A DNA stretch of 64,000 nt from Blautia sp. MSJ-9 (lineage in GTDB: Bacteria > Bacillota > Clostridia > Lachnospirales > Lachnospiraceae), in the NCBI RefSeq assembly GCF_018919065.1, contig NZ_JAHLQG010000006.1, forward strand, positions 1 to 64,000, given 5' to 3'. Position 1 is the first letter of the stretch, and each line of letters starts with the position of its first letter. This document shows, piece by piece, positions 1 through 8,530 of this stretch. The translations under genes were made by a program, and so were the position numbers. The notes under the pieces were generated by a model. That model was not told where the DNA came from and made no database searches. It saw nothing but the letters and a program-made list of their open reading frames with translations.

Positions 1-63
1 GGCAGGGGATCATCTGCAGTAGTATTTTATAAAAAGAAGAAGGAAAAATCCATGCAGAAGTAA
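1..63 (+). CDS. C-terminal end of an upstream gene (partial)
   Basis: Frame 1 is open from the first base to a TAA at 61-63 and would encode a Lys-rich tail (GRGSSAVVFYKKKKEKSMQK). Only 20 residues are visible, so the family cannot be named. It is called a gene end only because the frame is open to the window edge and the bases from 64 to 217 look non-coding. It could be chance. Confidence 0.3.
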   Translation, partial: GRGSSAVVFYKKKKEKSMQK

Positions 64-217
64 TTTCTACAGGTATAGAATTTACTCTTGCAAGGTAGAA
101 TTTAAAAATACATTTAACCGATTAGCATGGCAGTCCTTTTGATTTATAAAAAAACAAAACAAATGTTCGAAAAAACTCTTCCATTTTCGAATGGAGTGTG
201 GTATTATAAGTCAAAAG

Positions 218-244
218 CGAATATATGTTCGGAATATATGTTCG
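218..244 (+). promoter_or_regulatory. two overlapping LexA-type (SOS) boxes
   Basis: CGAATATATGTTCG (218-231) differs at one base from the Gram-positive LexA box CGAACATATGTTCG. A second copy, GGAATATATGTTCG, follows at 231-244 with a 13-bp step. A perfect 7-bp inverted repeat (TGTTCGG at 239-245, CCGAACA at 252-258) partly overlaps the second box. A weak -10-like TATTAT lies at 202-207. The boxes sit about 40 bp before the start of the next gene and just downstream of that putative -10, a position where LexA could block transcription. LexA control is inferred from the motif. Confidence 0.55.
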
Positions 245-284
245 GTTTCGGCCGAACAGAGAAGATTTTAAGGAGGAGAAAGAA

Positions 285-506
285 ATGACAAATACAGCAA
301 ATACCACACAGAGAATCAGAAGAAATAAGAACCACAAATTTTCAAAGACAATGGCAGTGATCCTGGGAGTGATCGTTACTCTGGAGGTGATGATCGCAGG
401 GGGAATGATCTTTAATATTGATTTTCATTCCACGGATATCATTGCCCTGATCTTTGGGTTTATAGTGGTATTTTCAGGGGCAGTCGCTATTCTGACTGAT
501 AATTGA
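285..506 (+). CDS. small membrane protein, probably SOS-controlled
   Basis: This encodes 73 residues. The start is the ATG at 285, set by AAGGAGGAG at 270-278; an upstream in-frame codon would read through the LexA boxes. The N-terminal ~25 residues are basic (RIRRNKNHK). Two hydrophobic segments follow: MAVILGVIVTLEVMIAGGMI (~22-42) and IIALIFGFIVVFSGAVAIL (~51-69). No known family was recognised. In Firmicutes, small membrane proteins under LexA (such as YneA near lexA) often delay division after DNA damage. This protein has no LysM or other YneA feature, so any link to division arrest is a guess from the operator and the size. Confidence 0.7.
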   Translation: MTNTANTTQRIRRNKNHKFSKTMAVILGVIVTLEVMIAGGMIFNIDFHSTDIIALIFGFIVVFSGAVAILTDN

Positions 507-560
507 TCAGGTCGGAATACTAATACATCATTTTCAAAATAACTATACCACTCACTTGCC

Positions 561-604
561 TGTGCATCACGAAGCGTGTTGCTGGGCGCGGAGTGAACAG
601 TAAC
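561..604 (+). repeat. dispersed intergenic repeat, copy 1
   Basis: A 44-bp stretch (core GAAGCGTGTTGCTGGGCG, ending GGAGTGAACAGTAAC) recurs at 57823-57866 with three mismatches. A weaker copy lies near 40269-40299. It is intergenic, between the small membrane protein gene and birA. The fuller copy at 57.7 kb has hairpins and imperfect terminal inverted repeats, so this copy may be an internally deleted relative. Confidence 0.65.
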
Positions 605-707
605 AAAAGCTTGGATTTTTCCTAAATATTAGACAAAAGTTGTCAGAAATGGTATGATTAAAAATATATCATAACAGGATATGGAACATATCATAAAAGG
701 GGTAAAG

Positions 708-1676
708 ATGACTGTAAAATCAAGTCTTTTGGAAATGTTAGAGAAGAATAAAGGGGAAGTGCTCTCAGGTGAGAGTATTGCCGGTGAGCTGGGATGTACC
801 AGAGCGGCAGTGTGGAAGGCAGTGAAGGCACTTCGGGAAGAAGGATATCATATTGAGGCAGGACCGAATAAAGGATATATGCTTGCAAAAGATACTAATC
901 GGTTGTCTCAGGAGGCAATCCGGTTATTCTTGGATGATCCGGAGGTTAGGATCGATATTTATGATGAACTGGAATCCACGAATCAGACAGCTAAGAAAGA
1001 GGCTATGATCGGGGAAGCAAGGCACGGCGAATTTGTAATTGCCAGAAGTCAGACTGCAGGCAGAGGCAGACGCGGACGGGAGTTCTATTCACCGGCGGAT
1101 GCGGGGCTTTATATGAGTGTGATCCTGAAACCTCAGGGAACCATACATGACAGTCTGCTGATCACTACAGCGGCAGCAGTGGCAGTGTACAGGGCTGTTG
1201 AGCAGATTTGCGGGATTCAGCTGGATATCAAGTGGGTCAATGACCTGTTCTATAATGGAAAAAAAGTCTGCGGAATTCTCACAGAGGCTGTCACCGACTT
1301 TGAGAGTGGAAATATAGAGTTTGTAGTAGTGGGCATGGGACTGAACATTTATCTGGAACCGAAGATGCTGCCCGAATCATTGAAAGATGTTGCCGGAGCA
1401 CTTTATCAGAGTCGTGAGGATGCAGAAAAAACAGACCGTAACAGATTAGCGGCAATGATCGTAAACGAACTGAGAAAAGAAACCGAAGATTTGAAGCTGT
1501 CCCCGGATTATGTGGAGCACAATATGATCCCGGGACATCAGGTTACAATTACAGATGGAACCTCTTCCAGAAAGGCATTTGCATTAGAGATATGCAGCGA
1601 CGGACGGTTGAAAGTACGGGAAGAGAACGGACATGAGACGATATTATCTTTTGGAGAAGTTTCGGTGTCTGTGTAA
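708..1676 (+). CDS. birA: bifunctional biotin--[acetyl-CoA-carboxylase] ligase / biotin operon repressor
   Basis: BirA activates biotin as biotinyl-AMP, attaches it to a lysine of biotin-dependent enzymes, and can repress biotin genes. The N-terminal ~65 residues form a winged helix (CTRAAVWKAVKALREEGY). The catalytic domain carries the biotin loop GRGRRGREF, then IKWVNDLFYNGKKVCGILTE and VVGMGLNIY. A C-terminal SH3-like domain follows. Length is 322 aa, normal for class II BirA. The ATG at 708 is chosen over an in-frame ATG at 681 because AAGGGG lies 6-10 bases before it. The gene is single and ends in its own terminator. Confidence 0.95.
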   Translation: MTVKSSLLEMLEKNKGEVLSGESIAGELGCTRAAVWKAVKALREEGYHIEAGPNKGYMLAKDTNRLSQEAIRLFLDDPEVRIDIYDELESTNQTAKKEAMIGEARHGEFVIARSQTAGRGRRGREFYSPADAGLYMSVILKPQGTIHDSLLITTAAAVAVYRAVEQICGIQLDIKWVNDLFYNGKKVCGILTEAVTDFESGNIEFVVVGMGLNIYLEPKMLPESLKDVAGALYQSREDAEKTDRNRLAAMIVNELRKETEDLKLSPDYVEHNMIPGHQVTITDGTSSRKAFALEICSDGRLKVREENGHETILSFGEVSVSV

Positions 1677-1678
1677 AA

Positions 1679-1726
1679 GAAAAATGCGATTCAGATATGA
1701 TGGATATCTGAGTCGCATTTTTTAAT
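1679..1726 (+). terminator. rho-independent terminator of birA
   Basis: The arms AAAATGCGATTCAGATAT and ATATCTGAGTCGCATTTT form a stem of about 17 bp around a short TGATGG-type loop, followed by a T run. It starts a few bases after the birA stop codon. Confidence 0.9.
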
Positions 1727-1759
1727 CGAATTAAGTAAGTCCCCTGCTTCAATTGCGAA
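1722..1759 (+). repeat. post-terminator repeat, copy 1
   Basis: This 38-bp stretch (core CTGCTTCAATTG) recurs at 39222-39259 with six mismatches. In both places it begins at or just after a strong terminator. Its function is unknown. Confidence 0.5.
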
Positions 1760-1883
1760 CTCCCGTTTGAATCGAATTAGTCCAGTAAAAAGAAAGCATT
1801 CATTCGTCTTAATGGATCAGGTAAATGGTAAATAGATATCTGATCTGAAGAGAACCGGATTTTTTGTTTTATGACTGTAACTA

Positions 1884-2672
1884 TCATGCAGTCTGGGAGT
1901 CTGAGCTGGAATCAGAATTACTGAGAGAATCAGACTGATTTTCAGCTACATTTTTATTTTCTGCTTCTGGTTCAGAGGAAGTAATTTCCGAATACAGAGT
2001 ATCAACAACAGGTGCGGCATTCTGCGGTTCTGTCTGCTGCTGAGTGGCAGGCGTATTTGCGCTTACGTCCATATGAGGCATATCGTTGATATTTTGCTGA
2101 TACGGGCGATAAGGTGTCCAGTAATGTTCTTCTTCCTTATGGCTGTTTATCTGCTTATCATTCAGTTCATCTTTCTTACGGGTAAGAATATAAATCCCTG
2201 CAAGAATAATACATACTGCAATTACCAGCTGTGGCAAATGATATGCGAAGGTTCCAAGAACATCGGCCAGATATCCTGGAAGGATCATGTAGAAGAAATC
2301 TACAATATTATTCCACAGGATAGAAGCTCCGAGAATGATCAGCAGAATTGCAGTCAGCTTCCTGTGATGACTGACCAGAGAACTGATATCTCCTGCCAGT
2401 TCATCCATATGAAAGACATAGGAGTCTTCTATGGAATAGAATTCTTCCTCTGAGAGAGATTTCAGGTTGTGCACATTAAAGAAGCTGTAGAACCAGATGA
2501 TCGGGATCAGGAAGATAAGCCAGTCCATTCCGGTAAATGAGCCTACAGCAAATACACCCCAGAACAGCAGCATAATACTGAGTCCCTGCTTCTTAAATCC
2601 CATATACATTTCTCCTGCGCCCGGGATTAAGGAAAAGATAAAAAGCCAGAATCCACGTTTTTGTTTTTGCAT
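1884..2672 (-). CDS. multi-pass membrane protein in the sigma/anti-sigma operon
   Basis: This encodes 262 residues. The N-terminal ~70 residues resemble a TM2-type unit (SLIPGAGEMYMGFKKQGL, then LLFWGVFAVGSF and WLIFLIPIIWFYSFF). After a cytosolic stretch come two more membrane segments (LTAILLIILGASILW and LVIAVCIILAGIYIL), then a Gln/Ser/Glu-rich tail of ~90 residues with no clear fold. It lies 3 bp after the anti-sigma gene on the same strand and is the last gene of that operon. It may help sense the signal for the sigma factor or be one of its outputs; the sequence does not decide which. Confidence 0.75.
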   Translation of the reverse strand: MQKQKRGFWLFIFSLIPGAGEMYMGFKKQGLSIMLLFWGVFAVGSFTGMDWLIFLIPIIWFYSFFNVHNLKSLSEEEFYSIEDSYVFHMDELAGDISSLVSHHRKLTAILLIILGASILWNNIVDFFYMILPGYLADVLGTFAYHLPQLVIAVCIILAGIYILTRKKDELNDKQINSHKEEEHYWTPYRPYQQNINDMPHMDVSANTPATQQQTEPQNAAPVVDTLYSEITSSEPEAENKNVAENQSDSLSNSDSSSDSQTA

Positions 2673-2675
2673 ACT

Positions 2676-3173
2676 TTATTTGCCTCCATTCATTATTTTG
2701 CTGGAAAAATCACTGATATACTGAGCCAGAGAACTGGTACCATCGCAGATGCTCTGGTTCACTCCTCTGGAAAAATCATAAAGTTGGTTGCCGCTGCGTT
2801 CCGGTACGGTACGTTCACTCTGAGTAGAATAATGATTTGATCTCAATTCTGAGAAATCTACACTCGGAATGCTGAACAGAAGAAGCAGTGCAGCCGCGAC
2901 ACCGGCAGCAGTCTGCAGGCTGTATCGCAAAAGCTGGACCTTGCGCGAAGCTTTATCTGCAGCCCTTGCGAATTGTATTTCGCCGGAATCAGTTTTATTT
3001 AATATCTGCTCTGTCAGATAGGAGGGAGCAGTGGCCAAACTGTGGCTTTCCTGTTCTATCATCTGATCGAGACATGAATCGCAGTGATCCAGATGCGATA
3101 GAAACTCGATGACTTCCTGAGTGTTCATAGTACTGTTGTCAAATTCTATTAAATCGTTTTTATCAATATGCAT
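2676..3173 (-). CDS. anti-sigma factor, zinc-finger (ZAS) type with one membrane segment
   Basis: This encodes 165 residues. Near the N-terminus, HLDHCDSCLDQ gives the His-x3-Cys-x2-Cys signature of zinc anti-sigma domains, which bind and silence ECF sigma factors. One membrane segment lies at ~90-108 (AAGVAAALLLLFSIPSV). The remaining ~55 residues should lie outside and may sense the signal. The start codon directly follows the sigma gene stop, so the two are translationally coupled. Family knowledge predicts release of the sigma factor by proteolysis or a conformational change. Two PrsW/HtrA-like proteases are encoded further along, but no link is shown. Confidence 0.85.
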   Translation of the reverse strand: MHIDKNDLIEFDNSTMNTQEVIEFLSHLDHCDSCLDQMIEQESHSLATAPSYLTEQILNKTDSGEIQFARAADKASRKVQLLRYSLQTAAGVAAALLLLFSIPSVDFSELRSNHYSTQSERTVPERSGNQLYDFSRGVNQSICDGTSSLAQYISDFSSKIMNGGK

Positions 3174-3680
3174 CTAATCACTCCTTTCAAGCATCTTTTT
3201 TAACATAGCTCTTGCACGGTAGAGCTGGGTCTGGATTGTTTTCGGATTTTTGTTTGTACGGTGTGCGATTTCGGATACAGACAGTTCTTGACAGAAATGA
3301 GCATAAGCAACTTCTTTGTAAGGACTTTTCAGCTGCATACATAATGCCCTTACCCGGGCATCGGAGTCTGTAAGCATGTATTCATCTTCAGGAGAAGACT
3401 GCTGATCCGGAAGCTGAGAAAAGTATGTATCCTCAGTAGGAATACTGCGGCGCCCGGCGGCTTTCAAATAGTCCAGACATTTTCGGACAGCAATCTTACT
3501 TAGCCAGGCTTTCTCATAAGTGCCATCAAAACGGGACAAGTTCTTATAGGCAGACAGAAATACTTCCTGAGTGAGATCCTCGGCATCAAATGGATTACCG
3601 ACGGACTTCAGGCAGATCGAGTATATTAAGTTCTGGTATTGCGTAATCAGATATTCCAGATATTGCTTTTCTGTGATCAT
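3174..3680 (-). CDS. ECF-type RNA polymerase sigma factor
   Basis: This encodes 168 residues, the usual ECF size. Region 2 is at ~10-75, with NPFDAEDLTQEVFLSAYKNL and AWLSKIAVRKCLDYLK. Region 4 is at ~110-165, with LKSPYKEVAYAHFCQELSV, then SEIAHRTNKNPKTIQTQLYR as the helix-turn-helix. Regions 1 and 3 are absent, as expected for ECF factors. It is the first gene of a three-gene minus-strand operon with its anti-sigma factor. The 238 bp before it are shared with a divergent gene at 3919. The target genes are not visible. Confidence 0.92.
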   Translation of the reverse strand: MITEKQYLEYLITQYQNLIYSICLKSVGNPFDAEDLTQEVFLSAYKNLSRFDGTYEKAWLSKIAVRKCLDYLKAAGRRSIPTEDTYFSQLPDQQSSPEDEYMLTDSDARVRALCMQLKSPYKEVAYAHFCQELSVSEIAHRTNKNPKTIQTQLYRARAMLKKMLERSD

Positions 3681-3800
3681 TACTGTCTCCTTTGTCCCTG
3701 TTCATTTAATTATAACGCAGAAGACAGGGGAATGGATTCAAAAAATATATGAAACAATATATAAAAATAACTGAAAAAACATAGAATCAACCTTTAAATA

Positions 3801-3829
3801 TTGACATTGTAATGAGCATTATGTACTAT
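3801..3829 (+). promoter_or_regulatory. sigma-A promoter for the 3919 gene
   Basis: TTGACA (3801-3806), a 17-bp spacer and TACTAT (3824-3829) give a near-consensus promoter. Transcription would start near 3836, leaving a leader of about 80 nt before the ATG at 3919. It is the clearest promoter in front of the kinase/FHA locus, which then runs on one strand for 30 kb. Confidence 0.75.
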
Positions 3830-3918
3830 TAAATATATGTTTGAAGAAAATTGATGGATATAATCGAAAATAAAGATAAAAAATATACATAATACCCAAA
3901 ACGAAGGATAGAATAAGT

Positions 3919-5265
3919 ATGACGAAGGAAAATAATTTAAAATTTGACAGCGAAAGAGAGTATACGTATATCTCTTCGAATAATCTGACAGGGATCAAAT
4001 CAGAGGCCCTTTCCCCCGAAGAATTGATAAAATTTATGGAAAATGGCTTTATTTGCCGCACATTCAAAGATACAATTGCGCAGTTTTATACAGAATATGA
4101 AAAAGAAAAGAGAGAAAAATGCGAAGAACAGGAATATAAAGGAGATGTAAAGCGTTTTTTATCAGGCAAGTTATCGGATATGGCGCAAATTTCTTATGAC
4201 AGTATGTCACGGAATGTTAGGAACTGGATGAATGGAGTGAATGTACCACACAGAGAACAGCTCTTTCAGATGTGTTTTGCATTGGAACTGGATGAAAGGC
4301 GGGCCAGTCAGCTTTTGGCGAGTATTTCGGATACAGGAATTCATTATCGCAACCCGGAAGAACTGGTTTATGCATTTGGCCTGAGGCAAAGAATGAGTTA
4401 TGGCGAAACGCTTCAGCTGAAAAATGAAGTTATGGAACAGTATGCTCAGAACAGGAAACCATCTTCATCATCAAAAGAGAATAAAGAAGTAAAAGTTTAT
4501 ACCCGCCAGATTCAACGGAAGTTTCTGGATGAGGTACATACAGTAGAGGATTTGAAACAGTTTTTTGATGAAAACAACGCTGTGTTTGGAAAAATCCATG
4601 AGGCTGCTTATGATGAATTTATGAGAATGATAAAACTTTTGCAGAATCCAGAAGCAGACTTTGAGGCTTATTGGATGCAGTATTTAAAAGAAAATACAAA
4701 GTACACGGAAGAAGAGAGACAAAAAGAAGTCGAGAAAATCAAGCAGGATCTGAAGAAAAAAAGCGTTGAAGAAGTTATAGAAGAGTATTTGCGTATGTAT
4801 GTTCCGCAGAATACATCCAGAAAAAACACCAGTGAGGGAAAACGAAATTATACATATCTGCAGCGGGTAATCAAAAAGAACTGGCCGAGTGAAAGCACAA
4901 TCTCGAAAATGAAAACAAAGGAGATGGATGTCAGCAGAAAGGTACTGCTTTTGCTATTTCTGCTGACAGAAGAATTTGAAGTATCAGATCTGATAAACAG
5001 AGAAAAAGAAGATGATATTTTTTCAGATCTTGATGACGACGATGAATATCTCAATGATTTAGGTGAAATGGAAGATGCAAATGATCGAATGGAGAGAAGG
5101 ATTGTACAGCTGAATCTGTTTCTTGAGGCATATGGCATGAACCAGCTTGACCCGGGCTCTGCGTTTGACTGTTTTGTACTGTATGCGCTGAAGGCAAGCT
5201 ATGACGGGGCAGAGGACAATATGGGAGAACGTTTTAAATCGGTATTAAAATTACTGTTTGAGTAA
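3919..5265 (+). CDS. cytosolic protein with HTH-like segments, possible regulator
   Basis: This encodes 448 residues with no signal peptide or membrane segment. Residues ~88-133 (ISYDSMSRNVRNWMNGVNVP, then a LFQMCFALELD stretch) look like an XRE-type helix-turn-helix. Residues ~318-362 (WPSESTISKMKTKEMDVSRK, then a leucine run) look like a second unit of the same kind. A charged coiled-coil-like middle and a very acidic stretch (DLDDDDEYL, ~375-390) are also seen. It has its own promoter and stands first in the kinase/FHA locus, so it could be its regulator or a kinase substrate. The family was not recognised; the DNA-binding idea is inference. Confidence 0.6.
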   Translation: MTKENNLKFDSEREYTYISSNNLTGIKSEALSPEELIKFMENGFICRTFKDTIAQFYTEYEKEKREKCEEQEYKGDVKRFLSGKLSDMAQISYDSMSRNVRNWMNGVNVPHREQLFQMCFALELDERRASQLLASISDTGIHYRNPEELVYAFGLRQRMSYGETLQLKNEVMEQYAQNRKPSSSSKENKEVKVYTRQIQRKFLDEVHTVEDLKQFFDENNAVFGKIHEAAYDEFMRMIKLLQNPEADFEAYWMQYLKENTKYTEEERQKEVEKIKQDLKKKSVEEVIEEYLRMYVPQNTSRKNTSEGKRNYTYLQRVIKKNWPSESTISKMKTKEMDVSRKVLLLLFLLTEEFEVSDLINREKEDDIFSDLDDDDEYLNDLGEMEDANDRMERRIVQLNLFLEAYGMNQLDPGSAFDCFVLYALKASYDGAEDNMGERFKSVLKLLFE

Positions 5266-5477
5266 TAACGTAACGCATTTTAAAAAAGTAATTGTTCTGT
5301 ACTCTAGTGCGTCGACAAGCTGATATACTGACAGAATAGCAGACTGAAGAACAGTTGCCAGAAGACATCTAGTTCAGAAAGACTCCAGGGGCGGAAAAGA
5401 AATGCGGATACTGAAACAGGACAAAGATATACTTGAGACATTAAGAATGTCAACATAGATATGAGGAGGTGTCCTGC

Positions 5478-8411
5478 ATGGGAAATATACGCAGTTTGAG
5501 AAAGAATGGAGATAAACTGATTCTTGGAGGGTGTACATATACAATAAAGGATGTAGAGGGATGCGGAGGAAATTCGGTCGTATATCATGCAATATATAAC
5601 GATAATCTGAACAGAGAACTGCAGCATGAGGTGTTGATCAAGGAACTTTATCCTTATCATCCAAGAGGCGGCATATATAGAGATGAGAACGGAAATATCA
5701 GTTATGTTTCAGAAGCAGAAGAATATATGCAAAACTGCAAAATGCGTTTTAAACAGGGAAATGAGATTAATCTCCGGTTATTACAGACTCTTCCTTCGCA
5801 GATTTCAGGAAATGTAAATTCGTATGAAGCATATGGGACATATTATTCGGTTTTGACAGTTCATGGAGGACAGAATCTGGAAAATGTTCTGGAAACTACG
5901 GATTCACTGTCTCTTCGCGAAGCGGCAAAGATCATGGAGAAAGTTCTGGATGCAGTGGAAATTTTTCATGAAAATGAAATGCTTCATCTGGATATCAGTC
6001 CGGACAATATTATTCTTTTGCCGGAACAGGCATTTTTGATAGATTATAACAGTGTATGGAGTGTATCGGATAAACATAACGGCGTTTTTTCTTTTTGTGA
6101 AAAAGAGGGTTATTCAGCTCCGGAAATCCGTCTTTGTGATGCTGGAAAAATCAGCTATGCAACAGATATTTATTCTGTATGTGCGGTGTTTTACAGAATT
6201 CTTACAGGAAATAAACTGACAGATAATGAAATTATACGAAACGGATTAAAAAGCAGCTTACGGGCAAATCTGAGTATTTTTCGGGGAGAACCTAACAGTG
6301 CGGTATTAAAGGCGGCACAGATCGTGATAAAAGGCTTACAGATGCTTCCGGAAAAAAGATACCAGAGTGTTGCGGCTCTGAGAAGAGAGTTTGATGAACT
6401 CTTACTTAGAATTGAAGGAAAAGGCATTTCACACAGTGCAATCTGGGAAAGCAGCAGAAATATTTACAGAAAAACAGTGCATTGTGATACATCTTATATA
6501 TTACAGGATATTCAAAATTCTTACATGATGAAGCAGATATCCGGAAATGAATTATATTCTGATCTTAAAGACAGAAGTAAAGTCCTTTTAAAGGGTTCCG
6601 GTGGTATGGGAAAAACAAGATTCATGGAAGAATTATGGAAAAACAATGTAAGACAATACCGAGAAGCGGAGCCGGTTGTCTGGTTTGTTCCATTAAAAGA
6701 ATATCAGTACACAGCAAATGAAACGGCATTTATCAGAAAACATCTGTTAAAACATCTTTGTTTTTCTACGGAGAGTATAGGAACAGGCGAATCTCTTCAC
6801 GAACTGGAACAGTTTTTTAACGGAAAACGCCGGGGAAATGTAAATATTATTTTTCTTCTGGATGGATTAAATGAGACCGGGACAGACAGAGAGAAACTTT
6901 TAAGAGAAATTGAAGAATTAAGTGCAAAAGAGGGAGTCAGTGTTCTGGTTACAGAGAGATCAGATGAAGTTCTGACGTACGGACTTCAGGGATTTCAAAG
7001 TGTAGAATTGCTTCCACTGGATCAGGAGAAGGTTCGGCAGGAAACCGAAAAAATGCAAATTCCTTATCCGGCAGATAAAAGAATGCAAAATCTTCTGGGA
7101 AATCCTATGATGTTAGAGCTTTATGCAAAAGTCTGCGGTCTCAGAAAGGATTCTTCTGAGACACAGGAAGAAATTATGAGTATCAGCAGTCCGGAACAAC
7201 TGATCCAGCTTTATCTGGGACAGTTGTTGAAGTATCAATTGCGGGTACATTCCGGGAAACCTGGAATACAGTTATGCAGTAAGTATATTCTTAATCATAT
7301 GCTGCCGGACATTGCCGGGGAAATGAAGAAGAAAAATAAAACATTACTGTCGGTAGATGAAGTATATAAAATAGCCCAAAAGAATTATTCTAATCTATAT
7401 AAGAAAGAATTTTGCAAAACTTTTCCGGAATATCTTGGAAAGTCCAGAATCATGCTGGACAGAATTGCAGATGCATCGGAATGGTTTGATTTTGCAATAG
7501 AGGAACATCTTACAGGAGAGCTTGGGTTGCTGGTGAAGACAGGAAACGGATATTATGGACTGGTTCATGATAATTTTATTAAATATCTGACAGAGGCTTC
7601 CGAGCATAACAGAACGGTATACAGAAAAAGGCAGAGACGTGGCACGATTTTAAAAGGAACGGCAATAACTGGTGCCTGCGTAATCCTGAGCCTGTCTGTT
7701 ATCTGCATTTTACATAAAACAGGAATTATTTCTGATGATAAGGGACCTTCCGAAGAGGAACAGCGGATTCTGAAACGTGCGGCTGCATGTATGCAAATGA
7801 ATTTAGGAATTTTCAGCGGATTTGTCAGCGATCAGAAAAGCGTTCTGGAGATGGACGAGATTGAAGGGGTATTAAATCAGGATTCAACGGCAGTTGAGGA
7901 AATGGAAAACAGGATAGATATTGCCCTTTCAAAAGACCTGGATAATTACTCAGAACTGAAACCAGAAGTGAGAGATGGTCTGATCGAGATTTCAGATTTT
8001 CCAATAACAGAATACGTAGATTTATGTGATGCGCCTGTAGATATGTCAGATTTTATGGAATCGGCGTTGGTGGATTTGAAGGAAAAAATGTGCAGTCAAG
8101 ACAGTGTTTACAGGGAATATGAAGACAGAAAAGCACTTGTAGAGGTCTATGAAGGATATCTGAATGCATATACGGAATTTATTTTTTATGAACTGGATTA
8201 TGTATCAAATTTTTTACTTCCTGAACAGGCAGCAGAAATTCTGGATGCCAACCAGTATTCCAGGGTTTTTCGCAATTATTTTAAGACTGTGCAGATTGGA
8301 AATCAGGATATTGAAAGCATCAGACGCGGTATGGAAAGTGCTGATAAGAAACTGCGGGCGGCAAAAGCTGAGATGCTGAGCTGGAACTATAATATAGAAG
8401 GTGTGAAATAA
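5478..8411 (+). CDS. membrane Ser/Thr kinase-like protein fused to a NACHT/STAND-type NTPase
   Basis: This encodes 977 residues. The start is the ATG at 5478 with AGGAGGT 7 bases before it. Residues ~12-310 are a Hanks-type kinase fold: loop GCGGNSVVY, Lys in VLIKELYP, catalytic loop HLDISPDN (Asp172). The usual DFG is replaced by DYN and HRD by HLD, so activity may be altered or lost. Residues ~365-600 form a P-loop NTPase with Walker A GSGGMGKT (373-380) and Walker B IIFLLDGLNE (Asp462), of NACHT/STAND style. A membrane segment at ~727-747 is followed by ~230 residues, probably outside. STAND ATPases act as ligand-triggered switches; here the ligand is unknown. Confidence 0.85.
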   Translation: MGNIRSLRKNGDKLILGGCTYTIKDVEGCGGNSVVYHAIYNDNLNRELQHEVLIKELYPYHPRGGIYRDENGNISYVSEAEEYMQNCKMRFKQGNEINLRLLQTLPSQISGNVNSYEAYGTYYSVLTVHGGQNLENVLETTDSLSLREAAKIMEKVLDAVEIFHENEMLHLDISPDNIILLPEQAFLIDYNSVWSVSDKHNGVFSFCEKEGYSAPEIRLCDAGKISYATDIYSVCAVFYRILTGNKLTDNEIIRNGLKSSLRANLSIFRGEPNSAVLKAAQIVIKGLQMLPEKRYQSVAALRREFDELLLRIEGKGISHSAIWESSRNIYRKTVHCDTSYILQDIQNSYMMKQISGNELYSDLKDRSKVLLKGSGGMGKTRFMEELWKNNVRQYREAEPVVWFVPLKEYQYTANETAFIRKHLLKHLCFSTESIGTGESLHELEQFFNGKRRGNVNIIFLLDGLNETGTDREKLLREIEELSAKEGVSVLVTERSDEVLTYGLQGFQSVELLPLDQEKVRQETEKMQIPYPADKRMQNLLGNPMMLELYAKVCGLRKDSSETQEEIMSISSPEQLIQLYLGQLLKYQLRVHSGKPGIQLCSKYILNHMLPDIAGEMKKKNKTLLSVDEVYKIAQKNYSNLYKKEFCKTFPEYLGKSRIMLDRIADASEWFDFAIEEHLTGELGLLVKTGNGYYGLVHDNFIKYLTEASEHNRTVYRKRQRRGTILKGTAITGACVILSLSVICILHKTGIISDDKGPSEEEQRILKRAAACMQMNLGIFSGFVSDQKSVLEMDEIEGVLNQDSTAVEEMENRIDIALSKDLDNYSELKPEVRDGLIEISDFPITEYVDLCDAPVDMSDFMESALVDLKEKMCSQDSVYREYEDRKALVEVYEGYLNAYTEFIFYELDYVSNFLLPEQAAEILDANQYSRVFRNYFKTVQIGNQDIESIRRGMESADKKLRAAKAEMLSWNYNIEGVK

Positions 8412-8530
8412 GAAAAATATAAGTAAGAGAGAAAAAACAGAACGTGATGAAAAACTATTTTATAAGACTTGTCAGAGGAAAATCACAGTAAGGGATACCT
8501 AAGATATGATATGAAAAAAGGAGGAGCATA

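Noticed and set aside
5469-5477. GTG at 5469 as start of the kinase-NACHT gene
   Set aside because: It overlaps the ribosome binding site AGGAGGT; ATG 5478 has correct spacing.
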